Source: Manduca sexta
Taxonomy: Eukaryota > Arthropoda > Insecta > Lepidoptera > Sphingidae
DNA: 64,000 bases
Direction of reading: 5' to 3'
Assembly: GCF_014839805.1 (NCBI RefSeq)
Contig: NC_051123.1
Coordinates: forward strand, 10,274,727-10,338,726
Made by a program: the position numbers and the translations under genes. Positions 1 to 12,625 of this stretch are shown here, piece by piece. The notes below the pieces were generated by a model. It had not been told where the DNA came from. It worked only from the letters and a program-made list of their open reading frames with translations, and made no database searches. The first letter of the stretch is position 1, and each line of letters opens with the position of its first letter.

Positions 1-3000
1 CTGCACCTGCGCGACACGCGCCTGCACGTGCTGCCCAGGTACGGAATATTAATAAAATTACACGCACTTATCTTTTTTGTGTAGATGGCATAAAATATGT
101 TAAAAATAGTCAGAAAATACCGAAAGAATCTTTATCTTTCAGAATCATCTGCCAACCCGACGAGGTCCAGTTGATACTGTGCGACCGGAGTTCACTCGGC
201 TTGCACTTGGCAGACAGACTAATAAGCCTTGGCGCAAAAAAACTATACGTGCATTGCGCTTCTCTAACTCCGCATTTACGCTACAAGCTACGGTAGGCAA
301 CAATACAAAACACTACATATACTCGTATTTACAACATTACTGGACCTATAATTGTGGCGATCTTTAAAAAATACAACGTATCACACTCAGCGGCCCTAAA
401 CGACGGGAGGCCCCAGGCGAAAGCAAAACGTCTTAGTAAACAGACGAGCAAATTAAACGGTCTGCCTAATGCTATACCAATGCCAAGGGTAAATCTAAGC
501 TGCTGCTATCTAAATAGCAGAGTACCTACATCGTATTATGTTTTATCAATCAGATTAAATAATAATAATAAAAACCGTTTTGTTCCAAAACCACTTGTTT
601 ATTTTTAGGTCTTGGCAAAAAAGAGGTGTTCTAGTGGAGGCATCATCTGAAGATTTGAATAAAGAGGGGATATCGGACCTCATGGGTAATGTCGACAGAT
701 TGGGGACAGTAGGCGGTATCTACGTCATCGCCACAGACGCTTCTGACAAAACTGATGGGAAATTTTTATCGGCGTTGAATAAATTAGATTTAGAATCAAG
801 AAAATTATGGCCGACCTTAAGGTAGTAACTATATACTAAATATTTTTACTGTTTGTTATTTTGTTTGTTATAAATTATAATTCCATAATCAGAACCTTTG
901 AAATATGGAACTTTAATGACTATATTTGTATTACTAGGTACTTCGCAGTTATAAGCTCAGATATGATTGGAGTGCAAACTTGTATAGATCGTGTCAGTAA
1001 TGGATATCCTGCAACACAGCTCAAGTTTAATTTGATTGAAACAGTAAGTGATATTTTTTATTTTATTATATTCTGTGCAGAAACAATTTACAAATAAACC
1101 AGGTACGCCAATAATATCGGCACATAGATTAAAATACGTAAACATATAGATACAAATTCTTCATTGGATCGCGCTAAATGGAGACGGCCGCGTTTAGTTC
1201 TGATAGCCCCTGTGGACGATGTCACACAGGCTCTTCGTCGTAAAAACGAGTTCTTAACTCTCACACTTCATGAGACCGCAGTTCCGCCCTTTCCACTGAG
1301 GATCTCGCCGCGTTCCCTTTCGAATGCGGAAACGAAGAAACGACGAACTTCGCATTTAACTTTACTGTCAAATTAATTCGGTTCCGTCACCGTTTTGTAG
1401 CTTACCTGAGTGGTAGAATCAATTCCCCGTATATTTTTTTTTAGAGAAAGCAGTGGAACTATATCCTCGCTGATTGTTTTTAAAAGGGATGGCGAAACCC
1501 AATAAGTTCTTACAAATTCCATGTCTGAAATATTGCGATGAACAGATCGCATCTGTAACACTTCGTAGTAACAAAACGTGCGATCCGTCATCCGAAACTT
1601 CGGATTTCGTTTTTCGAAGTAGACCCTCTAAGCTGAAGTTCGTAATCCGTTAGTGGGATGCCCTCAGCATGACCGCTTAATTTTCAAGGGCTGCGAGCGC
1701 CTAAAGCACTCACCAAAAAGATCAAAAAAAAATTAAAATGCACCGTGTAGACTTGCAGTCATCCGCATTATGACAAGGAAACAAAAAACAAACTAACATG
1801 ACAATTTTATTATCGAACGGGAAGACAGAGGTGCAACCACAGCAGCCATTTTTTGCAAACCAATATCAGGAGACTACGCTAATATCAAAAGAAAACTCAA
1901 GCAAAAATAAATAATCGATAATAATCGTTTCAATTTGTCACATTCATACAAATATTACGTAAATTCTGTCAGAGTGTAGCAAATGAAGGAGGGTTTGAGC
2001 TGAGCGCGTCGCAGTCGCTCGGCGTGGTGGCGGCGGCGGAGCGCGCGCTGCACTCGCCGCACCCGGCGCTGCTCGCGCACCAGCTGCGCGCACCACACGC
2101 GCCGCTGCTGCAACAGATGGCTCATGTCGCCGGTTAGTGACGCACACTGCTTGTGAGGTAACACTTACTAGAACACAGCGAACGAAGGAGGGTTGGAGTC
2201 TAATAGTATGATGTTTTAAAATAGTGCGCTCATTATGGTGATGTAACATACCTTGTTGACAAATAGTTAATCTGATGCACAAGTTGACATAAAGTCATCT
2301 TATAAAAAGTCTTGTCACTAGAAGCTAGAGGATTTTTATCATCATCATTAGCTATAGAATGTCTACTACTGAATATACGACTCCTCCAAATATCTAGACC
2401 AACCCGTTGAAAGAGACACTATTTGACTTTTAAGCAGGTTGTCTGTCCACCTTGGTGTTGAATGTCCACTTACGTTTCGAATTTTACACCATTTCAATGT
2501 TTAATTTAATGCGTTATCACTAATATCAACCTTATTTCAGATATTAGTATTTCCGAAGACGTTGCAGATGATGCTACTCTAGAAAGTTTTGGAGTTATAC
2601 AGGAAAAATTGGAGAGAGTTAGAATACTTTTAGAGATGTCCTACAACATTGTGTTAAACGAAGAAAATATTAAGGCCTTAACTATACAGAGGTATTGGTT
2701 TGAGTAATGCGTTTTACTTTAGCCAGGTCTATATTATTAATGGTTTGTTATAAATAATGAATACTTGACCCTTTGTACCTTTCATTTTCAGAATCCGAGA
2801 AATAGGAGAAACAGTCATACCAACAATGTTCAATGGGTTGAAGGGTTTAGAAAATTTTTACACTCACGTGGACCCTGACGAACTCCTCGCCACTACTGAA
2901 CTCGTGTTTGTGTCAACTCTTACATCCAGTGCATCAATGGTGAGTTTCGATTTGCGCCTAATTCATAAAGACAAATTCCTCGCAGTCACTGTTTCGTTTT

Positions 3001-5219
3001 CTTAGTACAATTGTCGCCAAACTTTTAAGACACTCTAAAGTTGGCTTAGTTAACTTAGTTTTAATAGTTAGAAGAAACATAAGAGGTTTCGCACATGATG
3101 CTGGACTAAATATACTTGATGTTGCTACATAACCCTCTGTCAAATTGTCTTGAATCGTGTGCAGCAAGAGAATGTCGAATGTCGTACGTTTATTTTAATT
3201 TATTTGTGTTCACAGGGTGTTAAGAGTATTTCCTCCCTTTTTTATATAAACTTCTTGGTGTGTATGTATGCACCGTCTCTATATAATAACCATGCTAATG
3301 TTGAAGCTTTAGATTCAACTAAAAGATTTGCATCAGTTATATTTGCATGTGTTAATTAAATATTCACTTGGGTAGCGACAACCGTATATAAGGTGGGTTT
3401 TAAGGGTTACGTACAGGGATCAGTCTGTGTATGTCCGATTTTAAATTGGCACACATAATTGTGTCGATTAGCGATGGGTAATCTAGCCTCGTCAGGGGAT
3501 ATTCAATCTAGACCATAATCCACTTACAATTACGTGTGGTGGGGTCACTTTCGTGTCCATAAATATAATGTTAGTCGGTTCATATGCTTAGCTTTTTGAA
3601 TCATGCATATTTGGATTTGCCACAAATAATCTGACATATTTCAGAGAGGCGATGAGTTTGACGTCAACCAGACGTACCTTTGCATTGTGCCGGGACTCGA
3701 AGGACTCCACAATCGGTTCGGTTATATGTGCGAGCGTCTCAAACTGCCAGCACTGGTGCTCCAGCCCGGTCTCGATAAACCGAACGAAACTATTCAGGAA
3801 ACAGCCAAAAAATATGCTCAAGTATGTTCACTTTTTCTTACCTACATTACTATAGACGCTAATGAAAAAAAAGACAATATCTTGTAGAAAGTATATTCCT
3901 GCATTATTTGTTTTACAGGTGTTTTTGAAGAGGATAGGACATAAAGACAACTTTTACATCTTGGGATACGAATGGGGCGTTCCAATGGCGTTAGAAGTAG
4001 CTTTTATTTTAGAAAACCAAGGTAAATACATACCTGCGTCATTTTAATAGCACAAAGTGTAAATATCTGTACAGGTCTTTATAATATGATTATTAGGAAT
4101 GTGCGAAATGGAATTTTTAAGTTCTATCTGTTGCTTACAATATAGTTAATAAAATAACAAAAAAATATATATTATATAAAAGTGATATAATATTTAAATG
4201 GATGGAAATATGTGAAGAAAAACCATTGTACATTTTTTTTAAGCACATTACGCGCACGTAGGAGTCTTATATTTGGAGTAGTTAACTAAAGTTCATAAAG
4301 CAAGCAAGTCTTTGATCATTGTTGATCGTAGGATGAAAATAAATGTGAATTGCAGTCGAATTCCGGAAACTGGCGACCACTAGTATTAATTAAGGCGTTT
4401 ATTATATGTAGAATTTTATATTTAGTTTTTTTTTTATATTTAATATTTTATATTTATTTATATTTAGAAATCATTTATATGGAAAAAGATTTCAAATAGA
4501 TAAATACCTATATATTCTATAAAAGTGGAGCACAGGTTGCAAGAATTACAATTTATTAAAGTTTACGGTGTCAACTGTACTTAGGTGCAGTTAACCATTA
4601 ATATATTATAGAAAATAAATCATTTTTTTCAGGAAAGACTGGCACTGTATTTTGTGTCGGCCTCGAACCAGAAGAATTGAAAATTGCGCTAGAAGAAGAT
4701 TTAAGTGAATACAAGAACGAGGAAGAACTAGAGAACGGCGTGTTGAAGCACATGTTCAAGCTGATGACGGGCGACAAGTGCACAGGACTGGACGAGATGC
4801 TGCGCGGGTGTAACTCGTGGGACAAGAAGGTGGAGGAGTGCGTGCGCACGCTGTTGGGGCGCGTCTCGCACTCGGCGCAGTACACGCGCGCGCTGTTGCA
4901 CGCGGCGCTCGGGCGCATCGCGGAGGCGCGCCGCTATTCCTCCGCGCTTCCGCCACTGCACTCGCGCGTGGTTCTGCTGCGCTCGCGCCGCGCGGTGCCT
5001 GCATCCCCGCAGCAGCTGAACGCACTCACGAGCGGCGAGGTGTCGGTCCACGAGCTCAGCGCGCCGCTCGGTCACGCCGCCCGCGACGCGCGCTGCGCCG
5101 CCATCGTTAACTCATATTTGGATCCAGAGCTAATACACAGCTTTAATAATATGAATCTCTGTGACAGTTATTTGCTTAACGCTGATACCTTTATGAATGC
5201 TAGTAAGGACCTTGATTAA
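1..5219 (+). CDS. FAS-like gene, copy A (3' part: end of ER, KR, ACP, TE)
   Basis: This is the 3' end of a multidomain fatty-acid-synthase-like gene; the 5' part lies outside the window. Exons read as 1-38, 143-292, 609-821, 938-1043, 1973-2132, 2541-2691, 2792-2939, 3645-3821, 3919-4021 and 4633-5219 (TAA at 5217). All junctions are GT-AG and stay in one frame. The exons match copy B one for one in order, phase and sequence. Exons 143-1043 are the ketoreductase region, where the usual glycine-rich motif is CDRSSLG. Exon 2541-2691 is the carrier domain, with GVIQEK where GMDSLM is expected, so the phosphopantetheine serine is absent. Exons 3645-5219 are the thioesterase, with GYEWG in place of GxSxG. 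The family makes palmitate in the cytosol, but these losses argue against a normal synthase. The frames are intact, so recent pseudogene status is unlikely. Confidence 0.85.
1620..1720. repeat. Dispersed repeat fragment in intron
   Basis: The stretch contains gttcgtaatccgttagtggg and downstream text that recurs in modified form at about 25390-25520. The family is not recognised. Confidence 0.5.
2163..2204 (+). pseudogene. Truncated remnant of a duplicated FAS exon in copy A
   Basis: Directly after the donor of exon 1973-2132 the sequence resumes with the same intron spacer and the acceptor (agaacacag) seen before the second exon copy at 37628 in gene B. The exon text then stops matching after about 24 bases and runs into stops. 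The most likely reading is that the exon duplication existed before A and B separated, and that A lost most of the second copy. Partial gene conversion between the two genes could give the same picture. Confidence 0.6.
2335..2435. repeat. Lepidopteran dispersed repeat fragment
   Basis: The text atcatcatcattag, followed by a 'gtctactactgaatatacg...cctccaaatatctagacc'-like stretch, resembles 52845-52925 and 22550-22600. It looks like a degraded tail of a common dispersed repeat. No coding capacity is seen. Confidence 0.4.
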
Positions 5220-6059
5220 ATAATACACATACATTTATAATAAGTTTTTAATATTTATTAACAATGCCTAATGGTAAATGGACTTTATAAGAGTAATTAA
5301 GTAAATATTTATAACGTAATAATTATTATTAATCTAATGACGAGGTTTACAACTAGAGGGAACCATTTTTAGGAAATATGTTATTTGAAAACTCTGTTCG
5401 ACTCAACAATAATATAAAAATTGAGAAATTTGTATTCCAATTATTTTTAATAAATATACTAATTCTTTAAAAGCTTATAAAATGTTTCATTTTGTTTTTA
5501 CCTTAATTACTACGAAGCAATCTATTTTACTTTCGCCAAGAGGTCATATAGTAAGAGCAGGCCGAGATTTATAACAAATAACTTGTAATTATCATTATTG
5601 TTCAACTAGTTTCTCGTCACAGATTTTCTTATGTGCTCTCTGAAACAATAATTAGTCCATAGCGCACTTGCTTTGGTTGGTGATGAGATTCACGATTCAG
5701 ATATTCATCAGTTTTGGTCTGTTTACGATACATAATATGACTTAAGGTCTGATCAGGATTATAGATGACTTAAAAATTCCTTACAGATGTTGCGCCTGAC
5801 CGGCAGCGGTCTCTCCGATAGTTCCTATTCGGAGATGGTATATATACTGCGCGCCAAGCAAATTCTGCTACCCCAATTCAGGATTGTCAATCGCTATCTA
5901 GTGTGATTGGGCATTATTTCCTAAATACCGATATTCCTCTCGCAGTTCCAGTGATGTTGACGAGATGGCGGTGTAAACTGATTGTATACCAATATACCCG
6001 CAATGATCCATAACTGAAAACTAGAAATATTTAATTTGTTTTCTACAGACAAACTTTCG
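5220..6059. other. 3' flank of FAS copy A and intergenic DNA
   Basis: AT-rich sequence after the stop codon of copy A. An AATAAA at 5449-5454 is the best poly(A) signal candidate. No further coding exon or clear repeat is seen up to the start of the copy C homology. Confidence 0.5.
5449..5454 (+). terminator. Candidate poly(A) signal of FAS copy A
   Basis: A canonical AATAAA hexamer lies about 230 bases after the stop codon. Weaker variants occur earlier, so the true cleavage site is not fixed. Confidence 0.4.
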
Positions 6060-6584
6060 CTTTCTAACTTAATTGAAGCAAACATAGTAACAGTTAAAGG
6101 TGGACAATATTTAACAAATCGGATATTTGCGATATACTTAATTGTAACCTTTATTTTGTTATTTAGATTTTAATGAAGATAATTGACCTAAGCATACAAA
6201 TCAGTTGCCATCGATGGATGTCGCCTTTGTAAAAATTTCAAACCGATGAGCATGTTGCAAGAAATTATTATTATTGCCTTCAGTTAAAATTTATTATTTA
6301 TTGTGTTATTTTTTTTGTAGCATTTTAAGGAAGGAAACCAGATATAATTATTTTACGAAGTTAGTTTTTTAGTTAAGTGATTTTTGTTACAATTATCAGA
6401 CGTTTATTAATTGCCAAACATGATGAGGATTAAAGCAAAAATTTTAATAAAAAAATTCAATTGCCACGAAGAGAAACCTAAAAGATAAAATGTGTTTATT
6501 TGTGTGTAAGTGTTTACTTAAAGGACAAATAATAATATAATATGTATAATACATATGTATTATATTGTTCCGGATTAAAGAGCA

Positions 6585-6725
6585 TTGTAGCTAGTGTAGC
6601 TACTGGACATAATAAGGCTTAACATCATGTAAAAAACAAATACTTTGTAAATCAAGGTGTTGGATGGTGTTTCTACTGTTTATAGGTGGTCGTATCGCTT
6701 ACCATCAGGCGAACTAAAAGCATGT
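6585..6725 (-). repeat. Dispersed repeat (reverse copy)
   Basis: Read on the minus strand this carries the text cttaccatcaggcgaac (complement), shared with copies at 12228-12410, 27279-27605 and 54550-54718. It interrupts the block of copy C that matches the 5' flank and intron 2 of B. The family is not identified; it behaves like a SINE or a small non-autonomous element. Confidence 0.55.
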
Positions 6726-7813
6726 CTATCATTCAAACAAAAATAAGTAATACGTTTATTCTCACACATCGTGCATGTATCCTCGAAGGGATAGGGTGTG
6801 GTGCAACTTAGACACCCTTTTTAGCCTTGTATGTCCCGTCGCATAATGTGGTAGAGGGTTCGCTCCCTGTCACCATGTTCCTGTGGTATATCAGGTAGAT
6901 ATTTTAATCTTCGAGCTAATACTGAACAGAAAATCCCAATAACGATTATTCACACACAACGAAAACCAAAACGCAAGTGCGTCGCCAAGAGGGGTCAAAA
7001 AGTTACCAAATGTAAAGCAACCTAAATCCTATTGTCTTTACCTAACTTGCTTGATCGATCATCCCCGTAGGTACGTCGAAACTCGAATGAATTTACCAAT
7101 TCCAGTCCTAGTATTCCGTAAGCTCAATTATGCTCTGCTCTATGTTATTGTTAAAGCGGGAGAGGGGGATTGGCGGAGAAACATGTGCTCTCATACTTTT
7201 CTCATTCTCCATATCAACTTGACCCCCTCATCGGCTGGCGACGCTCTTGGCAAAAGGTGTATTTTTTTGTGCTTTATTTGTTTGTATGTGTCACAAGGTT
7301 AGAAAAAAGAAAAGAGACGACACAGAATACCTATCTAAAGATAAGAAAAATAGTTTTCCATCTTAATCTTTAGAGTTGTGACATATTTTTTCTTTTTTTA
7401 TTGCATTGGAGCAACTGTGTTTAGAAAAAAAAACAATCTGATGACTAACATAAGAAATCATTATGTAAGTGGGTAGTGGTGTACACTAAAGCCCTAAGTT
7501 CGCTTAGTCTCTCACACTTTTCCATCTATGTCACGTGTTTATACATGGCGATTTTAAAAATTCATCACTATTCAGTGAGGTCAAAAGTATTATTATAATC
7601 AAATCCATTGTTATCATGATAATTCCTTAATTTTTTTATTTATACATATTTAATATTAAGTTATGCTACATAGATTTGCATTAGAAACAATTTATGTACA
7701 TATATGTTATTTACGCAGCGTAGGTATACATTAGGCACAGTTATTAATTACTTATTAAGTTTAATTACGAAGTGGCATTCTTTTATTTATTGTACGAAGA
7801 TACCTCATTATAA

Positions 7814-7893
7814 TATAGGATGCAAGCCGCTACTGATAGGTCTGTATATCCTCAGTGATATACAGACTTGTCAGTAGCGGCCTGCATCCTATA
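7814..7893. repeat. 80-bp near-perfect hairpin
   Basis: The left arm, starting tataggatgcaagccgctac, is mirrored by the right arm ending cggcctgcatcctata, with a loop around cctcagtg. The matching place in intron 2 of copy B (about 14485-14530) has only one arm. The hairpin therefore arose in copy C, or one arm was lost in B. Confidence 0.75.
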
Positions 7894-8803
7894 TGATTGA
7901 TTGATTGTTCTGCAGTGGACTTTCAAACGCTGAATATGATATAAATATTTATTTTATTTATTTATTTAAATAAGATTCTCCAAAAACACACATGTCTTAT
8001 TTATAATATAAAAGTAGCAATATCACATTCTTCAACTTTACAGAGGTATGGGCATCGTGGTATTTTGCCTTTCTGGTGTCATATCGTATCTAAAAGTAAT
8101 GGGACATTGGCAAGATGAAAATAATTTTGATAAAACAATGAAGATTTGAATTATTAAGAGAACTAATTAATTGTAATTTTACTTCTTCCTTTAATTTCTA
8201 GAATCAGAGAAATGGAACAGATAATGACACCGACTAAATTCAAAGAAATTAAGGGTTTCGAAACATTCTATACTCACGTCGAACATGACGAACTTCTCGC
8301 TACTACTGAAATCATGTTCTTGTCTACACATACTAAGCAATAGAAAAACACTATTACTAAGGCATATTTTAATGGATAAACCTATAATTATTAAATGTTC
8401 TATAGAGCATACAGCCGTCCTAAGCTCAAAAGTGGTATCTCAAAAAAATCTAAAACTTGATATGTCGTCAATATCCATCCAATGAACTTACCTAAATCAC
8501 GATATATTGTTTATAATTTGTTAAAAAACACTTAAAAGAACTTCTCTATCTTAGTTTTACATACAAAACTATAAAACTATATTTACAAAACTTCGATTAT
8601 CTCGAAATAAGGTTTCCCTGACATACCACTTTTGTGTTTAGCACGGCACTATACTGACCTGATGCGTCGTTTCGACTTTGTGCCATTGTAAATTGAGCTT
8701 TACTATGTATTTTAGAGAGACGACGAGTTTAATGTCACCCTAAATTACCTTTGCATCGTGCCGGGACTCGAAGGACTCCACAATCGGTTCGGTTATATGT
8801 GTC

Positions 8804-9256
8804 GCGAAATCATTGAAAGGCTGGCAACACCAAGGTGTATGTGCCTATATTTACGCAGATATTGTGAGTATCTTTCACCAAATATAAGTATATTATATTG
8901 TGAATATTGTCCATAGATAGAATACTACTTGTATCGTCTATGTATGTTAAGTGAGTATTGCACATTTATCTGTTGAGAGTACCGCGTACAGAATATATCT
9001 TGCATGAGTGGGTTTACTGTAGTACCAACATTTCCTGACTATAAAGTAACAATATGGCCGAAAGTACAAATGCGCGCCATTTAAGTAGAACTTTTAAAGA
9101 TGTAGTGCATACCCAACAGCCTTTTACAAAAGGGTTATCAAAAACAGCCACAATTGGCTGAACTGAGTTGTATCGGTTGTGTTGTAAAGTTGTATCGGTC
9201 CTGAAGTGAAGGACGTAATGCAGTCTTTATAGTAATTTATCTACCCTCGGCGGGAA
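8804..9256. other. Intergenic DNA, no gene seen
   Basis: Sequence between the end of the copy C homology and the inverted-repeat element. No conserved protein or repeat was recognised. Confidence 0.4.
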
Positions 9257-9504
9257 GTTAAGGTGGTAGCTCAAGGTCCATTTTCATACATTTTGTTTCG
9301 GCTTTAATCTGGGTAACTAAACAAGTATTGGCAAGTAAAGAATTTAAATTCACGTCTAGTTAGTGATTAGTTCTCGCAGTTGAAAGAAAAATGTAAAAAT
9401 AATTAATAATCATGGATATTTCGGCCTTTAAAATTTAATATGACGAAATTTTATTAAAGCCGAAACAATATGTATGAAAATGGACCTTGAGCTACCACCT
9501 TAAC
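9257..9504. mobile_element. Fold-back MITE with ~50-bp inverted repeats and TTAA edges
   Basis: The left arm begins TTAAGGTGGTAGCTC and runs to the ttcggcttta motif near 9305. The right arm (from 9454) is its reverse complement and ends GAGCTACCACCTTAA. About 150 bases separate the arms. TTAA at both edges fits a piggyBac-style target duplication, but the ends do not match the usual piggyBac terminus, so the superfamily is open. No coding capacity. Confidence 0.75.
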
Positions 9505-11263
9505 TCGTGCAATGTTAATGCCGAGTGAAATAATACAACAGGATTGCTGGCATGTGGTTGACTGAGCCGAAGATGCTGGTAAAGTGGAACTAAAATAATT
9601 GGTATTGATATTAAGACATTATACGATGAATAATACTTATCAGACTACCCTCAATAGCGGGGACCCGTTTATAACAGGAGGATTGTGTGTACAGAAATAG
9701 TTGAACAAAAGGAGGTTATTAATATTCAAGTGGCAAAGCGTGGTTTAAGGAAATACCTCCGTGTAAGTATTATTTATAATAGCCTTTTAATACAAAATAT
9801 TTATTACAGTCAAATTATCTTCTCTGGGCGTGAGAAAATCTCCTAGGTCCGAGGTGGTGTACCCTGGCTATAACTTAGTCTTCCTCCACCACATGGTGAG
9901 GAATTTTGATATGATGATCATTAATTATAGTGACTAATTTTAATTCGTGTACCACAGAGGTGCGACATAGAAGCTACGGAGCCTTCCGTAGGAGCATACG
10001 CACGGAGCATTTTTAATTCCGAGTCCTGTGCTGCTCGCAAAATCTGTAGTTTTTATATTATAATAAAATCGGTGCTCATTAAATTTATTTCTGGAAAAAA
10101 AGAACCCATATCTCAGGGGCGTACCCTGAGGTTAATATACTACCTATGTCAACTGACCAGTCTCAGTCGGCACCGGGTCATGAATTATATCAGATATCCT
10201 CCCCCAGGATGAGGCATGTTTATATAATTACCAACCTATTAATCCGTTTACTTTATACAAAGCGAACTAATTTGTCATTAAAATTAAGATACATTTTCCA
10301 GTGATTCTTAACTTCTTTCTTTAGCTGAGCCTTTCCCGAATGACATTTACTGCTAGATATTGCAGATATAAGGCGGGTTTAACTCCTTAACATAAAGATC
10401 TGAAGAACAAGTATCTTCTTTTGAGAGGATTGGCGATAGTCGCAGGTGTAGGTATTAATATCCATAAGCTAATATGGCAGAATTTTTTGGATTAGTCTTT
10501 CAAATTTAAAATAGTTATTCAATCAGGGAGTAAGTTTATTAGTTATTTGGCAGATTTGCACTACGTTATCATACCATCCTATTTTTAAACTGCTCCTTTT
10601 TCCTTATGTAATACAATGAGAGCATCTTTTAAGTACATAAACAATTACGTTATATAGAAATAAGATGGTAACAAGTGTCCTAACTCCTGTTTGGGTTCCA
10701 TTGTGCCTAGTCTGCTGGTTATGCAACAGACTTTTCTAGAATTAAAATTGAATAAAATTTTAGGGTTCGCGCAGTTTTCCTGTTACTATTCTGTTACTAT
10801 GAGTCTTAGAATACAGATATAACTTTGCTTAGCGTCTGGCACGATATATATCTTGATTAGATATTTATCTTATATAGCTTACATAAGGAAAAAGGTAAAA
10901 AAATACAGACTTGTTAGACAATTTCTATCTACATAAATTAATTATTCATTTACAAACAAACATTTTTCGCTTGGCTCAGAGGCCTGCATTAAATGGCTTT
11001 CCCCCGTTCTCGTGGGAGAATAATGGTGCTAACATATAAATAATAATAAAATGGTTTCTTACGTTCTATCGGGGCGAATCTTGACAATTGAATTCGACTT
11101 TTGACCTTAAGACGTTGCTAAAACTGCCTCTTGTCTGTGTTAGTGGTAGGCTATATATCCCCGTCTAGGGAGGCTAAACCAATCCATGGATGGTTGAAAT
11201 CTACTTTGAAGAAAGTAGGCATTTTCAAGTTGTTTTCAGCCGGTTAGATAACAGACAAAGCCT
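9505..11263. other. Intergenic DNA between copy C and gene B
   Basis: AT-rich sequence with no open frame showing a recognisable protein, no RNA gene and no clear repeat. It probably contains old transposon debris that I cannot classify. Confidence 0.4.
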
Positions 11264-11640
11264 CAAATTATGTTTACCTGACCCCGAATGAGGCCGAAGG
11301 ACACAATAGTAGCGTTTTACCTTCAAATAAAACGCATGTTGTGTCCGGAGACTCATTCAGGGTCACCATTATAAAGGCTGCCTGGTGTTTAACTAATAAG
11401 TTTTAAGTTTTTTGAGGTCGCAATGAGCAAGAAAGCGTGCCGCAGCCACCTGGTGAACGGAAATCGGAAATACGTCATTAAGCTGTCAAGAGTAGGGATA
11501 ACCGGATGTTCCTACGTTGAGATGTGACGCGGAAACGTAAGTTACTAAACTCAAATTATGTTTACCTGACCCCGAATGAGTCTCCGGACACAACATGCGT
11601 TTTATTTGAAGGTAAAACGCTGCTATTTGTTCTGACTTAA
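11264..11640. repeat. Two ~100-bp modules in opposite orientation
   Basis: 11264-11369 and 11540-11630 both begin with attatgtttacctgacccc. The interior of the second (cggacacaacatgcg...) is the reverse complement of the interior of the first. The first module is itself bounded by inverted ends (gaccccgaatgag and ctcattcagggtc). The second looks like an inverted or re-inserted copy of a small fold-back element, just upstream of the FAS promoter. Confidence 0.65.
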
Positions 11641-12227
11641 TTGAAGCAGCCGTGGCAAGTAAAGGCTGATATATACATATCGGATATTTGCGATATAATT
11701 GTAGACTTTACATTGTTATTCAGATTTAAACCAACATAATTGACCTAAGCATACAAATCATTTATATCACCAATGCATGTCGCTTTTGTCCAAATTTTTC
11801 AACTGATTACCATATAGCAAGAAATTACTATTATATACTATATTGAGTAATAATTCATTATTTATTGTGTTATGCATTTCCAGCATTTTAGGGAGGAGAC
11901 CAGATATAATTATTTTACGAAGTGAATTTCTTAATTACGTGATTTTTGTTACAATAATCAGAGGTTTATTAATTGCGATACGTGATGACGACTAAAGCGA
12001 TAATTTTAATAAAAAAATCAGTTGCCACGAAAAAAAAAACAAAAAATAAAATGTTTCTTTGTACTTTGCTTATTATAAGTGCCTTGTCATATCTTTTCCC
12101 AATCATCGTCGCGTCAGGAGACCGCTGAAGAAGCATTTTCACCTCCTCGGTGCAGGATTCGATAGATACACACGTAAAACTTATAACCTCTTTTTGCGTC
12201 GGATGAAAAGTTATTAAATCATCGTTG

Positions 12228-12410
12228 GAAGTTTTTTTTATTGCTTTGAATGACGACACGAGCTTGCCGTTCGGCTGATGGTAAGCGTTACGACCGCCCA
12301 TAAACAGTGGAATCACCATCCAACACCTTGAATTACAAAGTTTTATTTGTTATTCCACTGCACTCACTGGCTACAATGTCCTTCCAACCGAAACACAAGA
12401 CATTTTATCG
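12228..12410 (+). repeat. Dispersed repeat, SINE-like
   Basis: Contains cttgccgttcggctgatggt and the following segment shared with 27279-27605 and, inverted, with 54550-54718 and 6585-6725. Family not named with confidence. Confidence 0.55.
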
Positions 12411-12506
12411 ATATTGAAAAATAGTAACATCAATATTATGTAAACCGAGTAATTAATGTATGTAACCGTGTGGATAATTCATTTATTTGCAAATTACTAA
12501 CTCGAG

Positions 12507-12514
12507 TATATAAG
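12507..12514 (+). promoter_or_regulatory. Candidate TATA box of FAS-like gene B
   Basis: TATATAAG lies about 112 bases before the start codon. That leaves room for a short 5' leader starting near 12535-12540. No transcript evidence is available, and an upstream non-coding exon cannot be excluded. Confidence 0.45.
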
Positions 12515-12625
12515 TAAGAAAATTTTTAAAATATTTTAGTTTCAATCTTCTGCGGTCGAAACTAGTTCCTATTTTTGATACGTTAAAGTTTTATAAGTCA
12601 TAAATATATTTCTTGGAACAAAACC

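Larger units (their letters stand above)
6060..8803 (+). pseudogene. Collapsed FAS remnant, copy C
   Basis: Three blocks match copy B in the same order. 6060-6475 matches the 5' flank of B (about 11640-12030). 6760-6930 and 7410-8030 match intron 2 of B (13867-14668). 8041-8803 matches the end of the ACP exon, the next intron, exon 36 (8202-8330) and exon 37 (8716-8803) of B. Everything between intron 2 and the ACP exon is missing, and so are exons 1 and 2. The exon-36 copy has lost its last codons and donor site and reads into a TAG. The exon-37 copy breaks off mid-domain. The region is therefore a third gene unit that decayed by large internal deletion. It cannot encode a synthase. Confidence 0.8.

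Noticed and set aside
4728..5110. Long Arg/Ala/His-rich frames on both strands overlapping the TE exon of copy A (and 42474-42828 in B)
   Set aside because: They are shadow frames produced by the GC-rich TE exon; the in-frame TE reading is conserved and spliced.
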